DNA of 57,755 nt, taken from the NCBI GenBank assembly GCA_041687675.1, contig JAWLBM010000030.1:1-57755 (forward strand), read 5' to 3'. The DNA comes from JAWLBM01 sp041687675. Lineage in GTDB: Bacteria > Pseudomonadota > Alphaproteobacteria > Rhizobiales > Pleomorphomonadaceae. Below, piece by piece: positions 38,873 to 47,624 of this stretch; position 1 is the stretch's first letter, and the number at the start of each line of letters is the position of its first letter. The notes beneath the pieces are model-generated. The model did not search any database and was not told the DNA's origin. It saw only the letters and a program-made list of their open reading frames with translations. A program made the translations under genes and the position numbers.

Positions 38873-40332
38873 CCGGCGCCCTCCGTCGCGGCGCCGGGCA
38901 TGCCGGCGAGCGGGAAGGGGATGACGACGGGCGCCGTGGCGGCGAGCCGGCCGGCAAGGGCGAGGAGCAGCCGGTCCGAGCCCATCGGCCCGATCAGCTG
39001 GACCGCCCGCGGCAGCCGACCGCCCGCCGGGTCGGCGAGCGGCACCGAGACCGCCGGCACGCCGCCGACATTGGCGAGCGCGGCAAAGGGCGCCGCCGCG
39101 GCCATCCGCGACCAGTGGAGGTCGGCGTCCTCGTGGTCGAGCGGCATCGCGCCGACCGGCGGCGGCCCCTCGGCGAGCATCGGCGTCAGCACCACGTCGT
39201 GGCGCTCGAAGAGGCGCCACAGCGCATGGGCGACGAGGACGCCGTCGTGGAGCGCCGCGAGGAGGTCCGGCCCGCCGGTCGCCCGCCCCTCCCGCCGCAC
39301 GGCCGCCGCGAGCGGCGGGATCTCGGCATCGGCAATGTCGTGTCCATCGAGCCAGGCGGCGAGCGAGACCGACAGCACCGCCCGCGCGACCGCGTCGGAG
39401 CGCCGGGCGAGGCCGGCGAGCGGCCCGGCCGGTATCCGCTCCACCCGGTGGCCGAGGCGGTCCAGCGCGTCGGCGGAAAGGGCGAGGACGCGGCGCTCCG
39501 CCGCGCCGATCGGCGCGAGGCCGGCGCCGTCCTCGACGACGGCGACGCGCAGCGGCCCGCCGTCCGGGTCGAGGCCGGCGAGGTCGGGGTCCGGGCATGG
39601 CCCCGCGGCGTCGCCGGCGGCGACGGCGAGCACGGCGGCGACGTCGCGCGCCGACCGGGCCACCACCAGTTCGCCGGCAAGGCCCGCGAGATGGTTGCCG
39701 AAGGACGGCCCGCCGGGGGTCGCGCCGCGGGTCGGCTTCAGGCCGAACAGGCCACAGGCGGCGGCCGGCACCCGGATCGAGCCGGCGGCGTCGGTGGCAT
39801 GGGCGATGGCGACGATCCCCGCGGCCACCGCGGCGGCGGCGCCGCCGGAGGACCCGCCCGGCGACAGCGTCCGGTCGAAGGGATTGCGCCCGGCCGGCCC
39901 GCCCTGGGGCTCGCAGGTGAGGGCGAGGCCGAAGGGCGGCGTCGCCGAGAGGCCGAAGGGCACGAGGCCGAGGCGGCGGAAGCGCTTGGCGAGGTCGTCG
40001 TCGCCGGCCGGCGGCCGCGTCCGCGCGGCGATCGCCGGGCTGCCGGCGGCGGGGGCGAGGCCGCTCGCCGCCGCGCCGAGGTCCTTCATCAGCATCGGCA
40101 CGCCGCCGAGCGGCGCGCGGGTCGCCCGAGGGCTCCCCCGCCGCATCAGCGCGTCGAAGCGCTCCGCCGCCGCGCGGCCGAGGTCCGGCTCGAGGCGGGC
40201 GACGGCGCCGAGGTCGGCGAGGGCGGCCGCGCGAACGAGGGACGCCTCGAGGACGGCGCGCGCGCTCGTCCCGCCGCCCCGGATAGCGGCGGCGAGGTGG
40301 GGGGCGTCGGCAAGGCGTCCGGCGTCGGCCAT
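38869..40332 (-). CDS. Amidase-signature hydrolase inside an ABC importer operon
   Basis: A 487-residue amidase-signature enzyme, which hydrolyses amide bonds with a Ser-cisSer-Lys triad. The lysine is in MLMKDLG, the Gly/Ser-rich core is LSPGGSSGGAAAAVAAG, and the catalytic serine lies in DAAGSIRVPAAACG. The family covers GatA, fatty-acid amidases, ureas and others, so the substrate is open. It is translationally coupled to the ATPase gene and follows the binding-protein gene by 24 bases. Its place in the middle of the operon suggests it acts on the imported molecule. It has no signal peptide, so it is probably cytosolic. Confidence 0.9.
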   Translation of the reverse strand: MADAGRLADAPHLAAAIRGGGTSARAVLEASLVRAAALADLGAVARLEPDLGRAAAERFDALMRRGSPRATRAPLGGVPMLMKDLGAAASGLAPAAGSPAIAARTRPPAGDDDLAKRFRRLGLVPFGLSATPPFGLALTCEPQGGPAGRNPFDRTLSPGGSSGGAAAAVAAGIVAIAHATDAAGSIRVPAAACGLFGLKPTRGATPGGPSFGNHLAGLAGELVVARSARDVAAVLAVAAGDAAGPCPDPDLAGLDPDGGPLRVAVVEDGAGLAPIGAAERRVLALSADALDRLGHRVERIPAGPLAGLARRSDAVARAVLSVSLAAWLDGHDIADAEIPPLAAAVRREGRATGGPDLLAALHDGVLVAHALWRLFERHDVVLTPMLAEGPPPVGAMPLDHEDADLHWSRMAAAAPFAALANVGGVPAVSVPLADPAGGRLPRAVQLIGPMGSDRLLLALAGRLAATAPVVIPFPLAGMPGAATEGAG

Positions 40333-40356
40333 CCCCCCGGCGACCGTCGGCGGGCG

Positions 40357-41340
40357 TCAGGTCGGCTCGCTCTCGTCGATCGGCACCTCGAAGGCGCCGG
40401 ACTTGATCGCGGCCTCCTTCTCCTGCATCGCCGGGACCGCCTCGGCCGGTACCTGGTCCTTCACGAAGGCCAGCTCGTTGCCGCCGTGCTTCATGAAGGA
40501 ATACTCGGTGTAGTCGCGGCCGACCGGCTTGCCGGCGGCGATGTCGGCGACGATCGCCTCGACCGTCGGCCGGTAGTTCCAGATGGCATTGGCGAACACG
40601 GTGCCCGGGTAGCGCGGGGTGTAGTCGATCAGCGAGCCGACGGCGAGGACGCCGCGCTCGGCCGCGCCGTCGGCGGTGCCGATGCGCTCGCCGAAGAGCA
40701 CGTCCGCCCCGGCGTCGATCTGCGCCAGCGCCGCCTCCTTGGCCTTCGGCGGGTCGAACCAGGTGCCGATGAAGCCGATCAGGAACTTGGCGTCCGGGTT
40801 CACCTCCTTCACGCCCATGCGGAAGGCGTTGATCAGGAGGTTCACCTCCGGGATCGGGTAGCCGCCGACCGAGCCGAACACGCCGGTCTTCGACATCTTC
40901 GCCGCCAGCATGCCGGCGAGATAGGCGGCCTCGTGGTTGCGCGTGCCGAAGACGCCGAAGTTGTCGCCGGACGGGCCGCCGGAGGAGCCCATCAGGAAGG
41001 CGGTCTCCGGGTAGTCGGCCGCGACCTGGCGCGCCTCGGTCTCCACCGCGTAGGACTCGCCCCAGACCAGCTGCGCGCCGCTCTCGGCGTATTCGCGCAT
41101 GGCGCGGGCATAGTCGGTGGCCGAGACGCCCTCGGAGAAGGTGTACTCGATCAACCCGTCGGCGGCCGCCGACTGCATGGCTTCGTGGATGCGCGAGTTC
41201 CACGCGTTCTCGACCGGCGAGGCGTGGACGCCGGCGACCTTCACCGGGCCGGCGGCGAAGGCGGCGCCGCCGAGGAGCGGCAGCGCGCCGATCGCCGCGC
41301 TGGTGGCGATGAAGCGGCGGCGCGTCAGTGAACCCGTCAT
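40357..41340 (-). CDS. BMP family ABC importer substrate-binding protein, Tat-exported
   Basis: A 327-residue periplasmic binding protein of the BMP (Bmp/PnrA) family, members of which bind purine nucleosides or related small molecules. It begins with a twin-arginine signal (RRRFIATSAAIG, then a hydrophobic stretch and an AFA cleavage site) and has no lipobox cysteine. The body shows AAYLAGMLAAKMSKTG, INAFRMGVKEVNPDAK and ERIGTADGAAERGVLAVG. It is the first of five coupled genes. A TTGACA hexamer (41438-41443, minus strand) lies upstream, but I see no good -10. Confidence 0.88.
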   Translation of the reverse strand: MTGSLTRRRFIATSAAIGALPLLGGAAFAAGPVKVAGVHASPVENAWNSRIHEAMQSAAADGLIEYTFSEGVSATDYARAMREYAESGAQLVWGESYAVETEARQVAADYPETAFLMGSSGGPSGDNFGVFGTRNHEAAYLAGMLAAKMSKTGVFGSVGGYPIPEVNLLINAFRMGVKEVNPDAKFLIGFIGTWFDPPKAKEAALAQIDAGADVLFGERIGTADGAAERGVLAVGSLIDYTPRYPGTVFANAIWNYRPTVEAIVADIAAGKPVGRDYTEYSFMKHGGNELAFVKDQVPAEAVPAMQEKEAAIKSGAFEVPIDESEPT

Positions 41341-41495
41341 GGCATTCCCCCTTGGACGACGACCGGACCCGTGGCGCCGGTCGCAAGGCGGCCGGAACCC
41401 GGCCGAACCGCGGAAGGGGACGCCCTGCACAAGCCGTTGTCAAGCCGACGCTTTGGGCATTCGCACAGGCGCGCGGCGGCTGTCCACCGAAGCGG

Positions 41496-43781
41496 TCAGC
41501 CCTCGGCGACGGGCGGCGGCGGGGCCGCCCGGGCGCCGGCGAGCGCGAGGGTGAGCGCCTCCGGCATCAGCGGCTTGGCGAGCCAGTCGGCGAACAGGTC
41601 GTCGCAGGCCTCGCGGGTCTCCTCGGCGAGGTCGGCGGTGAGGGCGATCAGCCGCGGGCTCGCCGCGCCGAGGCGTTCGCGGATCCGCCGGGCCGCCTCC
41701 GCGCCGTCCACCTCGGGCATGTGCAGGTCCATCAGCACCAGGTCGAACGGACGCCCCTCGGCCTCGGCGGCCTCCACCGCCCGCACCGCGTGGCGGCCGT
41801 CGCCGACGGTGGCGACCTCGGCGCCGAGCCGCTCGACGAGGCCCCGGCCGAGCAGCAGGTTGATCTCGTTGTCGTCGCAGAGCAGCACCCTGAGGCCGTC
41901 GCCCGGGCGCGGCTCCTCCGCGTCCTCGCCGTCCGCCGCGGCGATCAGGCCACCCGGCCGGCGGGGCATGCCGAAGGGCGCGTTGGTGGTCAGCATGGTC
42001 ACCGCCGCGATCAGCGAGCGGGCGCGCACGGGCTTGACGAGATAGGCGCCGTAGCCGGCGGCCTGGAGCTCCGGCAGGAGCGGCCGCTCGCGCGGGGCGA
42101 TCAGGATGCAGGCCGGGGCGTCGGTGACGGCGCGGACGCGGTCCATCAGCGCCAGCGGGTCGCCGGCGGCGCCGTCGACCAGCACGGCGTCGGGGGCGGG
42201 GCCGGTCGCGAGCGCGCGCTCCAGCTCGGCCTGGGACACCAGCACGGCCTCCGCGCCGGCGTCGAACAGGCGGCGGACCACGAAGGGGGCCTCGATCAGG
42301 GAGTGGCTCACCACGGCGATGCGCCGGCCTTCCACCGGGTGCGGGCCCGCCGGGGCGTCGTCGGCGGCGCCGGCCTCGGGCCGGGTCCGCCCGAACACGG
42401 CGAAGAGGCGCTCCTGCGCCGCCCGGGCGCCGGCGAGCCGCTGGATCCCGGCCTCGTCGGCGCGGCCGACCGGGCCGGCCTCGCCCGGGGACAGCGGCCG
42501 CAGCGGGATGGTGAAGGAGAAGCATGCGCCCGCGCCCGGGCGGGAGTCGAGGCGGATGTCGCCGCCCATCAGCTGCACCAGCTGGCGGGCGATGGCGAGG
42601 CCGAGCCCGGTCCCGCCGAAGCTGCGGGCCGGGCCGGGGTCGGCCTGCTCGAACTCGCGGAAGATGCGCTCGCTGTCGGCGGCCTCGATGCCGATGCCGG
42701 TGTCGCGCACCTGGAACAGCACCAGCGCCCGCCCGTCCCCGGCCTCCCCGGCCGGGGAGACCTCCACCGCGACTCCGCCCTCGGCGGTGAACTTGATGCC
42801 GTTTCCGGCGAGGTTGAACAGCACCTGCTTCAGCCGCACCGGGTCGATCTCCGCCTCGGAGGGAAGGCTGGGATCGACATAGGCGGCGAGCTCGATGCCC
42901 TTGGCGGCGGCGCGCGGGGCGAGCAGCTCGACGAGTTCCTCCACGGTGGCGGCGAGCGGGGTCGGCCGCAGTTGCAGGTCGAGGCGGCCCGCCTCGATCT
43001 TGGAGAAGTCGAGGAGGTCCTCGATGAGCAGCAGCAGCGCCTCGCCGGAGGTCTCCACCGCCCGGGCGTAGCTGCGCTGCTCGGCGGTGAGCGGCGTCTG
43101 CATCAACAGCCCGGTCATGCCGAGGATGCCGTTCAGCGGGGTGCGGATCTCGTGGCTGACCATGGCGAGGAACCGGGACTTCGCCGCGCTGGAGGCCTCC
43201 GCCCGGCGCCGCGCGCTGTCGAGGGCGGCGCCGTCGCCGGACCGGGCGGCCTCTGCGGCCGCGGGCCCGGCCATGGTCGGCTCGCCGGCGGCGTCCGGAG
43301 CGGCGGCGGGTCGCCGGCGGGCGGCATGCATGGCCTCGGCCGCGGCGAAGGCCTCGTCGCGCGCCGCTTCGACGAAGGCGGCGACCTCGGCCCGGGAAGC
43401 GCGGCCGTCGTCGGGGAGGCCCGCCGGGGCCGCCCGCGCGACCGCCGAGAGCACGAAGGGCATCGCCCCGGCGAGCGCGCCGGCGAAGCAGGCGGAAAGG
43501 AGGGCCAGGGTCATCTGGCCGTTGCGGGCTGAGAGCACCGCGGCGGCGAGCGCGGCCATGGCCACCGCGGCGAAGCCGGCGGCAGCCGCGGCGCCGTGCC
43601 CGCGGGCGGACATCGGCCCGGCCGGGGAGGGGTCAAGGCCCGGGAGGCCGGACTCGGCCGCCGGCCGCCCGAAGCCGTGCTCCGAGCCGGCAGCGTCGCC
43701 GCCAAGGCCGCCCGCTCCTCCGGAGAGGGCGCGCCCGGGCAGCGGCGGTCCGCCGCGCGTATCCGAATTCCACCAGCCCAA
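41496..43781 (-). CDS. Hybrid sensor histidine kinase/response regulator
   Basis: A 761-residue hybrid kinase. It has two hydrophobic segments near 63-87 and 91-118, then a linker, a HisKA domain (LAMVSHEIRTPLNG, phospho-acceptor H210), an ATPase domain (DTGIGI, GGTGLGLAIARQL) and two receiver-like domains. The last receiver is intact (LLCDDNEIN, phospho-acceptor in LVLMDLHMPEVDG, lysine in WLAKPL). The one before it (about residues 470-590) lacks the usual acidic pocket and looks like a pseudo-receiver. The start is uncertain: TTG 43781, used here, adds a 56-residue Gly/Pro-rich stretch; ATG 43613 is the main alternative. The signal is unknown. Confidence 0.85.
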   Translation of the reverse strand: MGWWNSDTRGGPPLPGRALSGGAGGLGGDAAGSEHGFGRPAAESGLPGLDPSPAGPMSARGHGAAAAAGFAAVAMAALAAAVLSARNGQMTLALLSACFAGALAGAMPFVLSAVARAAPAGLPDDGRASRAEVAAFVEAARDEAFAAAEAMHAARRRPAAAPDAAGEPTMAGPAAAEAARSGDGAALDSARRRAEASSAAKSRFLAMVSHEIRTPLNGILGMTGLLMQTPLTAEQRSYARAVETSGEALLLLIEDLLDFSKIEAGRLDLQLRPTPLAATVEELVELLAPRAAAKGIELAAYVDPSLPSEAEIDPVRLKQVLFNLAGNGIKFTAEGGVAVEVSPAGEAGDGRALVLFQVRDTGIGIEAADSERIFREFEQADPGPARSFGGTGLGLAIARQLVQLMGGDIRLDSRPGAGACFSFTIPLRPLSPGEAGPVGRADEAGIQRLAGARAAQERLFAVFGRTRPEAGAADDAPAGPHPVEGRRIAVVSHSLIEAPFVVRRLFDAGAEAVLVSQAELERALATGPAPDAVLVDGAAGDPLALMDRVRAVTDAPACILIAPRERPLLPELQAAGYGAYLVKPVRARSLIAAVTMLTTNAPFGMPRRPGGLIAAADGEDAEEPRPGDGLRVLLCDDNEINLLLGRGLVERLGAEVATVGDGRHAVRAVEAAEAEGRPFDLVLMDLHMPEVDGAEAARRIRERLGAASPRLIALTADLAEETREACDDLFADWLAKPLMPEALTLALAGARAAPPPPVAEG

Positions 43782-43920
43782 GGTCTTACCGTCCCGGCAT
43801 CGGCCCCGGCCGGCCCCTCCGGCCGCCGCGGATCGACCTCGACCCTAGCCCCGGCGTGCTTGCCAATCCCTTAGCGGGCCGTCCTCCGCCGGTGCGCCGC
43901 GGCGCCGCCCCGTTCCGCCG

Positions 43921-43949
43921 TTGACGCCGGCGGGCGCGCTCCATACTGT
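43921..43949 (+). promoter_or_regulatory. Putative sigma-70-type promoter of lysK
   Basis: TTGACG (43921-43926), a 17-base spacer, then TACTGT (43944-43949), about 45 bases ahead of the lysK start. The -35 is close to consensus and the -10 is moderate. Confidence 0.45.
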
Positions 43950-43995
43950 CCGCCGTCCCGCCGACGGGCGGGCTTTTCCCGAGGACGACCCTGCG

Positions 43996-45663
43996 ATGAC
44001 CACCTCCGCCGATCCGGCCACCCTCTCCGATCCCGCGCTCCTCGCCGCGGCCGGCCGCTCCAGGGCCTGGCCCTTCGAGGAGGCCCGCAAGATCGTGGAT
44101 CGGCTGGAGAAACGCGGCAGCCCGGAGAAGGGCGTCCTGTTCGAGACCGGCTACGGCCCGTCCGGCCTGCCGCACATCGGCACCTTCGGCGAGGTGGCGC
44201 GCACCACCATGGTGCGCCATGCCTTCCGCGTCCTCACCGAGGACCGTGTGCCGACGCGCCTGGTCTGCTTCTCCGACGACATGGACGGCATGCGCAAGGT
44301 GCCGGACAACGTCCCGAACCAGCAGATGCTGCGCGCCCACCTCGGCAAGCCGCTGACGCGGGTGCCGAACCCCTTCGACGGCCCGGAGCCGAGCTTCGGC
44401 CACCACAACAACGCCATGCTGCGGCGCTTCCTCGACACCTTTGGCTTCGACTACGAGTTCATGTCGGCGACCGACGTCTACGCCTCCGGCGCCTTCGACC
44501 AGACGCTGCTCGCCATGCTCCGGGCCTACGACCAGGTGATGGCGATCATGCTGCCGACGCTGCGCGAGGAGCGGCGCCGGACCTACTCGCCCTTCCTGCC
44601 GGTGCATCCGCGGACCGGGGTCGTCATGCAGGTGCCGGTCGAGGCCCGCGACCCCGGCGCCGGCACCATCACCTGGACCGACCCGGACACCGGCGAGCGC
44701 TTCGAGACGCCGGTCACCGGCGGCCACGCCAAGGCGCAGTGGAAGCCCGACTGGGCGCTGCGCTGGGCCGCGCTTGGCGTCGACTACGAGATGAGCGGCA
44801 AGGACCACATCGACAACGTGAAGACGTCGTCGCAGATCTGCCGCGTGCTCGGCGGCACGCCGCCCGACGGCTTCAACTACGAGCTCTTCCTCGACGAGAA
44901 CGGCGAGAAGATCTCCAAGTCCAGGGGCAACGGCCTGACGATCGACGAGTGGCTGACCTACGCCTCGCCGGACAGCCTCGCGCTCTACATGTTCCAGAAG
45001 CCGAAGACGGCCAAGCGGCTCTACTTCGACGTGATCCCGCGCGCGGTGGACGAGTATTTCACCTTCCTCGAGAAGTACCCTGAGCAGGACCCGGACGCCC
45101 GGGTCGCCAACCCGGTCTGGCACATCCATTCCGGCCAGCCGCCGGCGGAGACAATGCCGGTCACCTTCTCGATGCTGCTCAACCTCGTCTCGGCGAGCCA
45201 CGCGCACGACAAGTCCGTGCTGTGGGGCTACATCTCGCGCCACCAGCCGGGCGTCGGCCCTCAGACCCACCCGAAGCTCGACGAGCTTGCCGGCTACGCG
45301 ATCCGCTACTACGAGGACCGGGTCCGCCCGTTCAAGGTGTTCCATGCTCCCGACGAGGTGGAGCGCCAGGCGCTCGAGGCGCTCCGCGCCGCCCTCGACG
45401 CGCTGCCGCGCGATGCGGCCGGCGAGACGATCCAGGACGCGGTGCTCTCCGTCGGCCGCAGCTTCGAGCGCTTCCGGGATCCCTCGAAGAAGGGCCCGGA
45501 CGGCGGGCCGGGCGTCTCGCTCGAGTGGTTCTCGGCGCTCTACCGGATCCTGCTCGGCCAGGAGAGGGGGCCGCGCTTCGGCTCCTTCGTCGCCCTCTAC
45601 GGCATCGACGAGACGATCGCGATGATCGACGACGCGCTCGCCGGCCGCCTCGGGGCGGGCTGA
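43996..45663 (+). CDS. lysK: Lysine--tRNA ligase, class I
   Basis: Charges tRNA-Lys; this is the class I form, unrelated to LysS of most bacteria and common in alphaproteobacteria. It has 555 residues from ATG 43996. The HIGH-like motif is GPSGLPHIGTFGEV, and the KMSKS-like motif is KISKSRGNGL. The family segment DYEMSGKDHIDNV is also present. No zinc-finger insertion is obvious. It is divergent from the hybrid kinase gene and convergent with the thermonuclease-like gene, with five bases between the stops. Confidence 0.95.
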   Translation: MTTSADPATLSDPALLAAAGRSRAWPFEEARKIVDRLEKRGSPEKGVLFETGYGPSGLPHIGTFGEVARTTMVRHAFRVLTEDRVPTRLVCFSDDMDGMRKVPDNVPNQQMLRAHLGKPLTRVPNPFDGPEPSFGHHNNAMLRRFLDTFGFDYEFMSATDVYASGAFDQTLLAMLRAYDQVMAIMLPTLREERRRTYSPFLPVHPRTGVVMQVPVEARDPGAGTITWTDPDTGERFETPVTGGHAKAQWKPDWALRWAALGVDYEMSGKDHIDNVKTSSQICRVLGGTPPDGFNYELFLDENGEKISKSRGNGLTIDEWLTYASPDSLALYMFQKPKTAKRLYFDVIPRAVDEYFTFLEKYPEQDPDARVANPVWHIHSGQPPAETMPVTFSMLLNLVSASHAHDKSVLWGYISRHQPGVGPQTHPKLDELAGYAIRYYEDRVRPFKVFHAPDEVERQALEALRAALDALPRDAAGETIQDAVLSVGRSFERFRDPSKKGPDGGPGVSLEWFSALYRILLGQERGPRFGSFVALYGIDETIAMIDDALAGRLGAG

Positions 45664-45667
45664 TCCC

Positions 45668-46390
45668 TCAGCCGGCGATCACGCCGGAGGGGGCGGGCCC
45701 GTGGAGGCCGCGGCGGCTCCGCCGCGCCTCCTCCCCCGCAGCCCGGAGCTCCGGGCCGGCGTCGGCCGCCGGGGCGGCCCAGCCGCGGCGGACCATCCAG
45801 TCGGCGAGGTCGAAGCTGCCGACCCGGCAGCGCCCGACCGGGGCGGCGGGGTCCGTCTCGTCGACCACCACGCAGGCGACCGAGCGGTTGACGATCAGCC
45901 GGGCGAGTTCGGCCCGCGCCCGCGCGCCGCATTTCCAGACCTTGCCGTCGGGATCGGTGCAGGTCTTGGCGAACTCGGGCGCCTCGATGCCGGCGATCCG
46001 CACCACGATCGGCGTCCGGTCGCGGACGGTGCGGAAGTGCGAGCCGTCGAGCACCACCACCCGGCGGTAGATGGTCTCCGGCTCCGGGTCGGCCCGCCGG
46101 TCGCCCGCCTCCGGCGCGGCGCGCAGCAGGGGGCCCTCGATCCTCGGCCCGGGGGTGACCCCGTCGGGGGTGACGTTGCGGTCGGGCGCCGCGACCAGTT
46201 CGGCGGCCCCGCCGGCCGTCTCCCCCGCGGGCAGCGCCCCGGTGGCGTCGATCGACCGCCCCGCCGGCGCCAGCGGGACGTCCGCCCACAGCACGAAGCC
46301 GGCCAGGGCGGCGGCCGTGATCGCCGTGCCGCCGGCGAGCGGCAGCAGGACGTTGGTGAGGACCTTCGATCTCAGACGGCGCTGCGCCAA
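45668..46390 (-). CDS. Thermonuclease-like (SNase-fold) membrane-anchored protein
   Basis: A 240-residue protein with an N-terminal membrane segment (about residues 12-36) and an SNase-like domain at 105-240. The diagnostic turn VVRIAGIEAPEF matches the family's 'V-R-L-x-G-I-D-A-P-E' with Glu for Asp. Paired cysteines (CTDPDGKVWKC) and RAELARLIV follow, then WMVRRGWA. The Arg/Glu pair of staphylococcal nuclease is not clear in this alignment, so nuclease activity is uncertain. TTG at 46390 is the start; no ATG fits better. The S24-like gene lies 50 bases upstream on the same strand. Confidence 0.7.
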   Translation of the reverse strand: MAQRRLRSKVLTNVLLPLAGGTAITAAALAGFVLWADVPLAPAGRSIDATGALPAGETAGGAAELVAAPDRNVTPDGVTPGPRIEGPLLRAAPEAGDRRADPEPETIYRRVVVLDGSHFRTVRDRTPIVVRIAGIEAPEFAKTCTDPDGKVWKCGARARAELARLIVNRSVACVVVDETDPAAPVGRCRVGSFDLADWMVRRGWAAPAADAGPELRAAGEEARRSRRGLHGPAPSGVIAG

Positions 46391-46440
46391 GACACCGCTC
46401 CCGGCATAGGCGGCCGGCCACCCGGCCCGTCGGGCTCCGC

Positions 46441-47034
46441 CTACTGGCTCGCCCAGAGAATCCGCGCGGCGAAGGCGACGTCGCGCCGCGCACGGCGAGT
46501 CTCGCCCGCAGAGCCCGGCAAGGCAAGCGCCAGTTCCTCCGAAAGCGCCGTCACCTCGCCGCCGTGCACGGCGCCGTCGCGGTCGACCACCACGATCCGG
46601 GCGCCGATCTCGACCGGGGCGGAAGGATCGACCAGGAGCCGGTCCCCGGCCCGGTAGACCGGCTCGAAGCGGCCGTCCGGCACCTCGTAGACGAGGACCG
46701 GCCCCGTACCCGAGGACGCCCGGATCGCAGCCAGGGTTTCCGTGGCCGGCGAGAAGCCGGGCGCCGGCGGCGCCGCATCCGCGATGCGGCGGGCCCGGTC
46801 GCCGGCGCCGCGCAGAAGGTGGGCCAGTTCCTCGGGCGTGGTGCCGGTGGCGTCGAGGATCTTGGCCAGGGACTCGGTCGTCGGCCAGCGCAGGCGGCCG
46901 CCGCCGGCGATCCGCTTCGACTTGTTGAAGGCGGTCGGGTCGAGGCCGGCCCGGCGGGCCAGCCCCGACACGGAGAGGCCATTGCGGGCGGCGATGGCGT
47001 CGATGGCGCCCCAGATGCGTTCGTGCGAGATCAC
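46441..47034 (-). CDS. Helix-turn-helix regulator with degenerate S24 (LexA-like) domain
   Basis: A 197-residue regulator. Residues 5-75 form an HTH domain (GLSVSGLARRAGLDPTAFNK is the recognition region). Residues 105-197 fold like the S24/LexA/CI C-terminal domain. The self-cleavage serine, usually in a D-S-M-x-P motif, is absent (the protein reads PDGRFEPVY), and the partner lysine is also missing (VVDRDGAVHGGEV), so it should not self-cleave. GTG 47034 with AGGAG upstream is the start. It is divergent from the DUF952 gene across about 230 bases and likely regulates itself or its neighbours. Confidence 0.78.
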   Translation of the reverse strand: MISHERIWGAIDAIAARNGLSVSGLARRAGLDPTAFNKSKRIAGGGRLRWPTTESLAKILDATGTTPEELAHLLRGAGDRARRIADAAPPAPGFSPATETLAAIRASSGTGPVLVYEVPDGRFEPVYRAGDRLLVDPSAPVEIGARIVVVDRDGAVHGGEVTALSEELALALPGSAGETRRARRDVAFAARILWASQ

Positions 47035-47267
47035 GTCGGTATCGCTCCTGTCGACTGGCCGCTGCGTGGTCCCCGGCCGGAGGGGCGGTCGCGTTCAGGT
47101 GGCGAGCCGTCGCGGCGCTCGCAATCGTAGCATCGCCGCGCCGCGATGGCAGGGCGAAGGCGATGCGCCCCGGGCGATGCGTACTTGTCCGATCGTCGGC
47201 CGGCGGCTACTCGTTCGCCCGACCCGCAGGCCGGCGCTCGGCCGGCGCCAAGGAGGACCGCTCGCCG

Positions 47268-47624
47268 ATGGACGCTTCCGTCATCTACAAGATCGCCCCG
47301 CGGCCGCTCTGGGCCGCCGCCGAGGCGGAGGGCCGCTTCACCGGCTCGCCGGTCGACCTCGCCGACGGCTTCATCCACTTCTCCACCGCCGCCCAGGTGC
47401 GGGAGACGGCGCGCCGCCATTATGCCGGCCAGGAGGACCTGCTCTTGGTCGCGGTGCGCACCGCCGGCCTCGGCGACGCGCTGAAGTGGGAGCCCTCGCG
47501 GGGCGGCGACCTCTTCCCGCATCTCTACAAGCCGCTCGACCTCTCCCATGTCGAATGGGTCCGGGCGATGCCGATGCGGCCGGACGGCAGCCACCACCTG
47601 CCGCTCGACGGGGGCGGCGCGTGA
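47268..47624 (+). CDS. DUF952 family protein
   Basis: A 118-residue protein of the DUF952 family: IYKIAPRPLWAAAEAEGRF, then DGFIHFSTAAQV, and the late segment LFPHLYKPLDL. The fold is small, alpha/beta, probably cytosolic, with no known activity. The ATG at 47268 follows AGGAGG (47251-47256). The pyrD start overlaps its stop by four bases (GTGA), an arrangement conserved in many Rhizobiales, which suggests co-regulation with pyrimidine synthesis. Confidence 0.85.
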   Translation: MDASVIYKIAPRPLWAAAEAEGRFTGSPVDLADGFIHFSTAAQVRETARRHYAGQEDLLLVAVRTAGLGDALKWEPSRGGDLFPHLYKPLDLSHVEWVRAMPMRPDGSHHLPLDGGGA

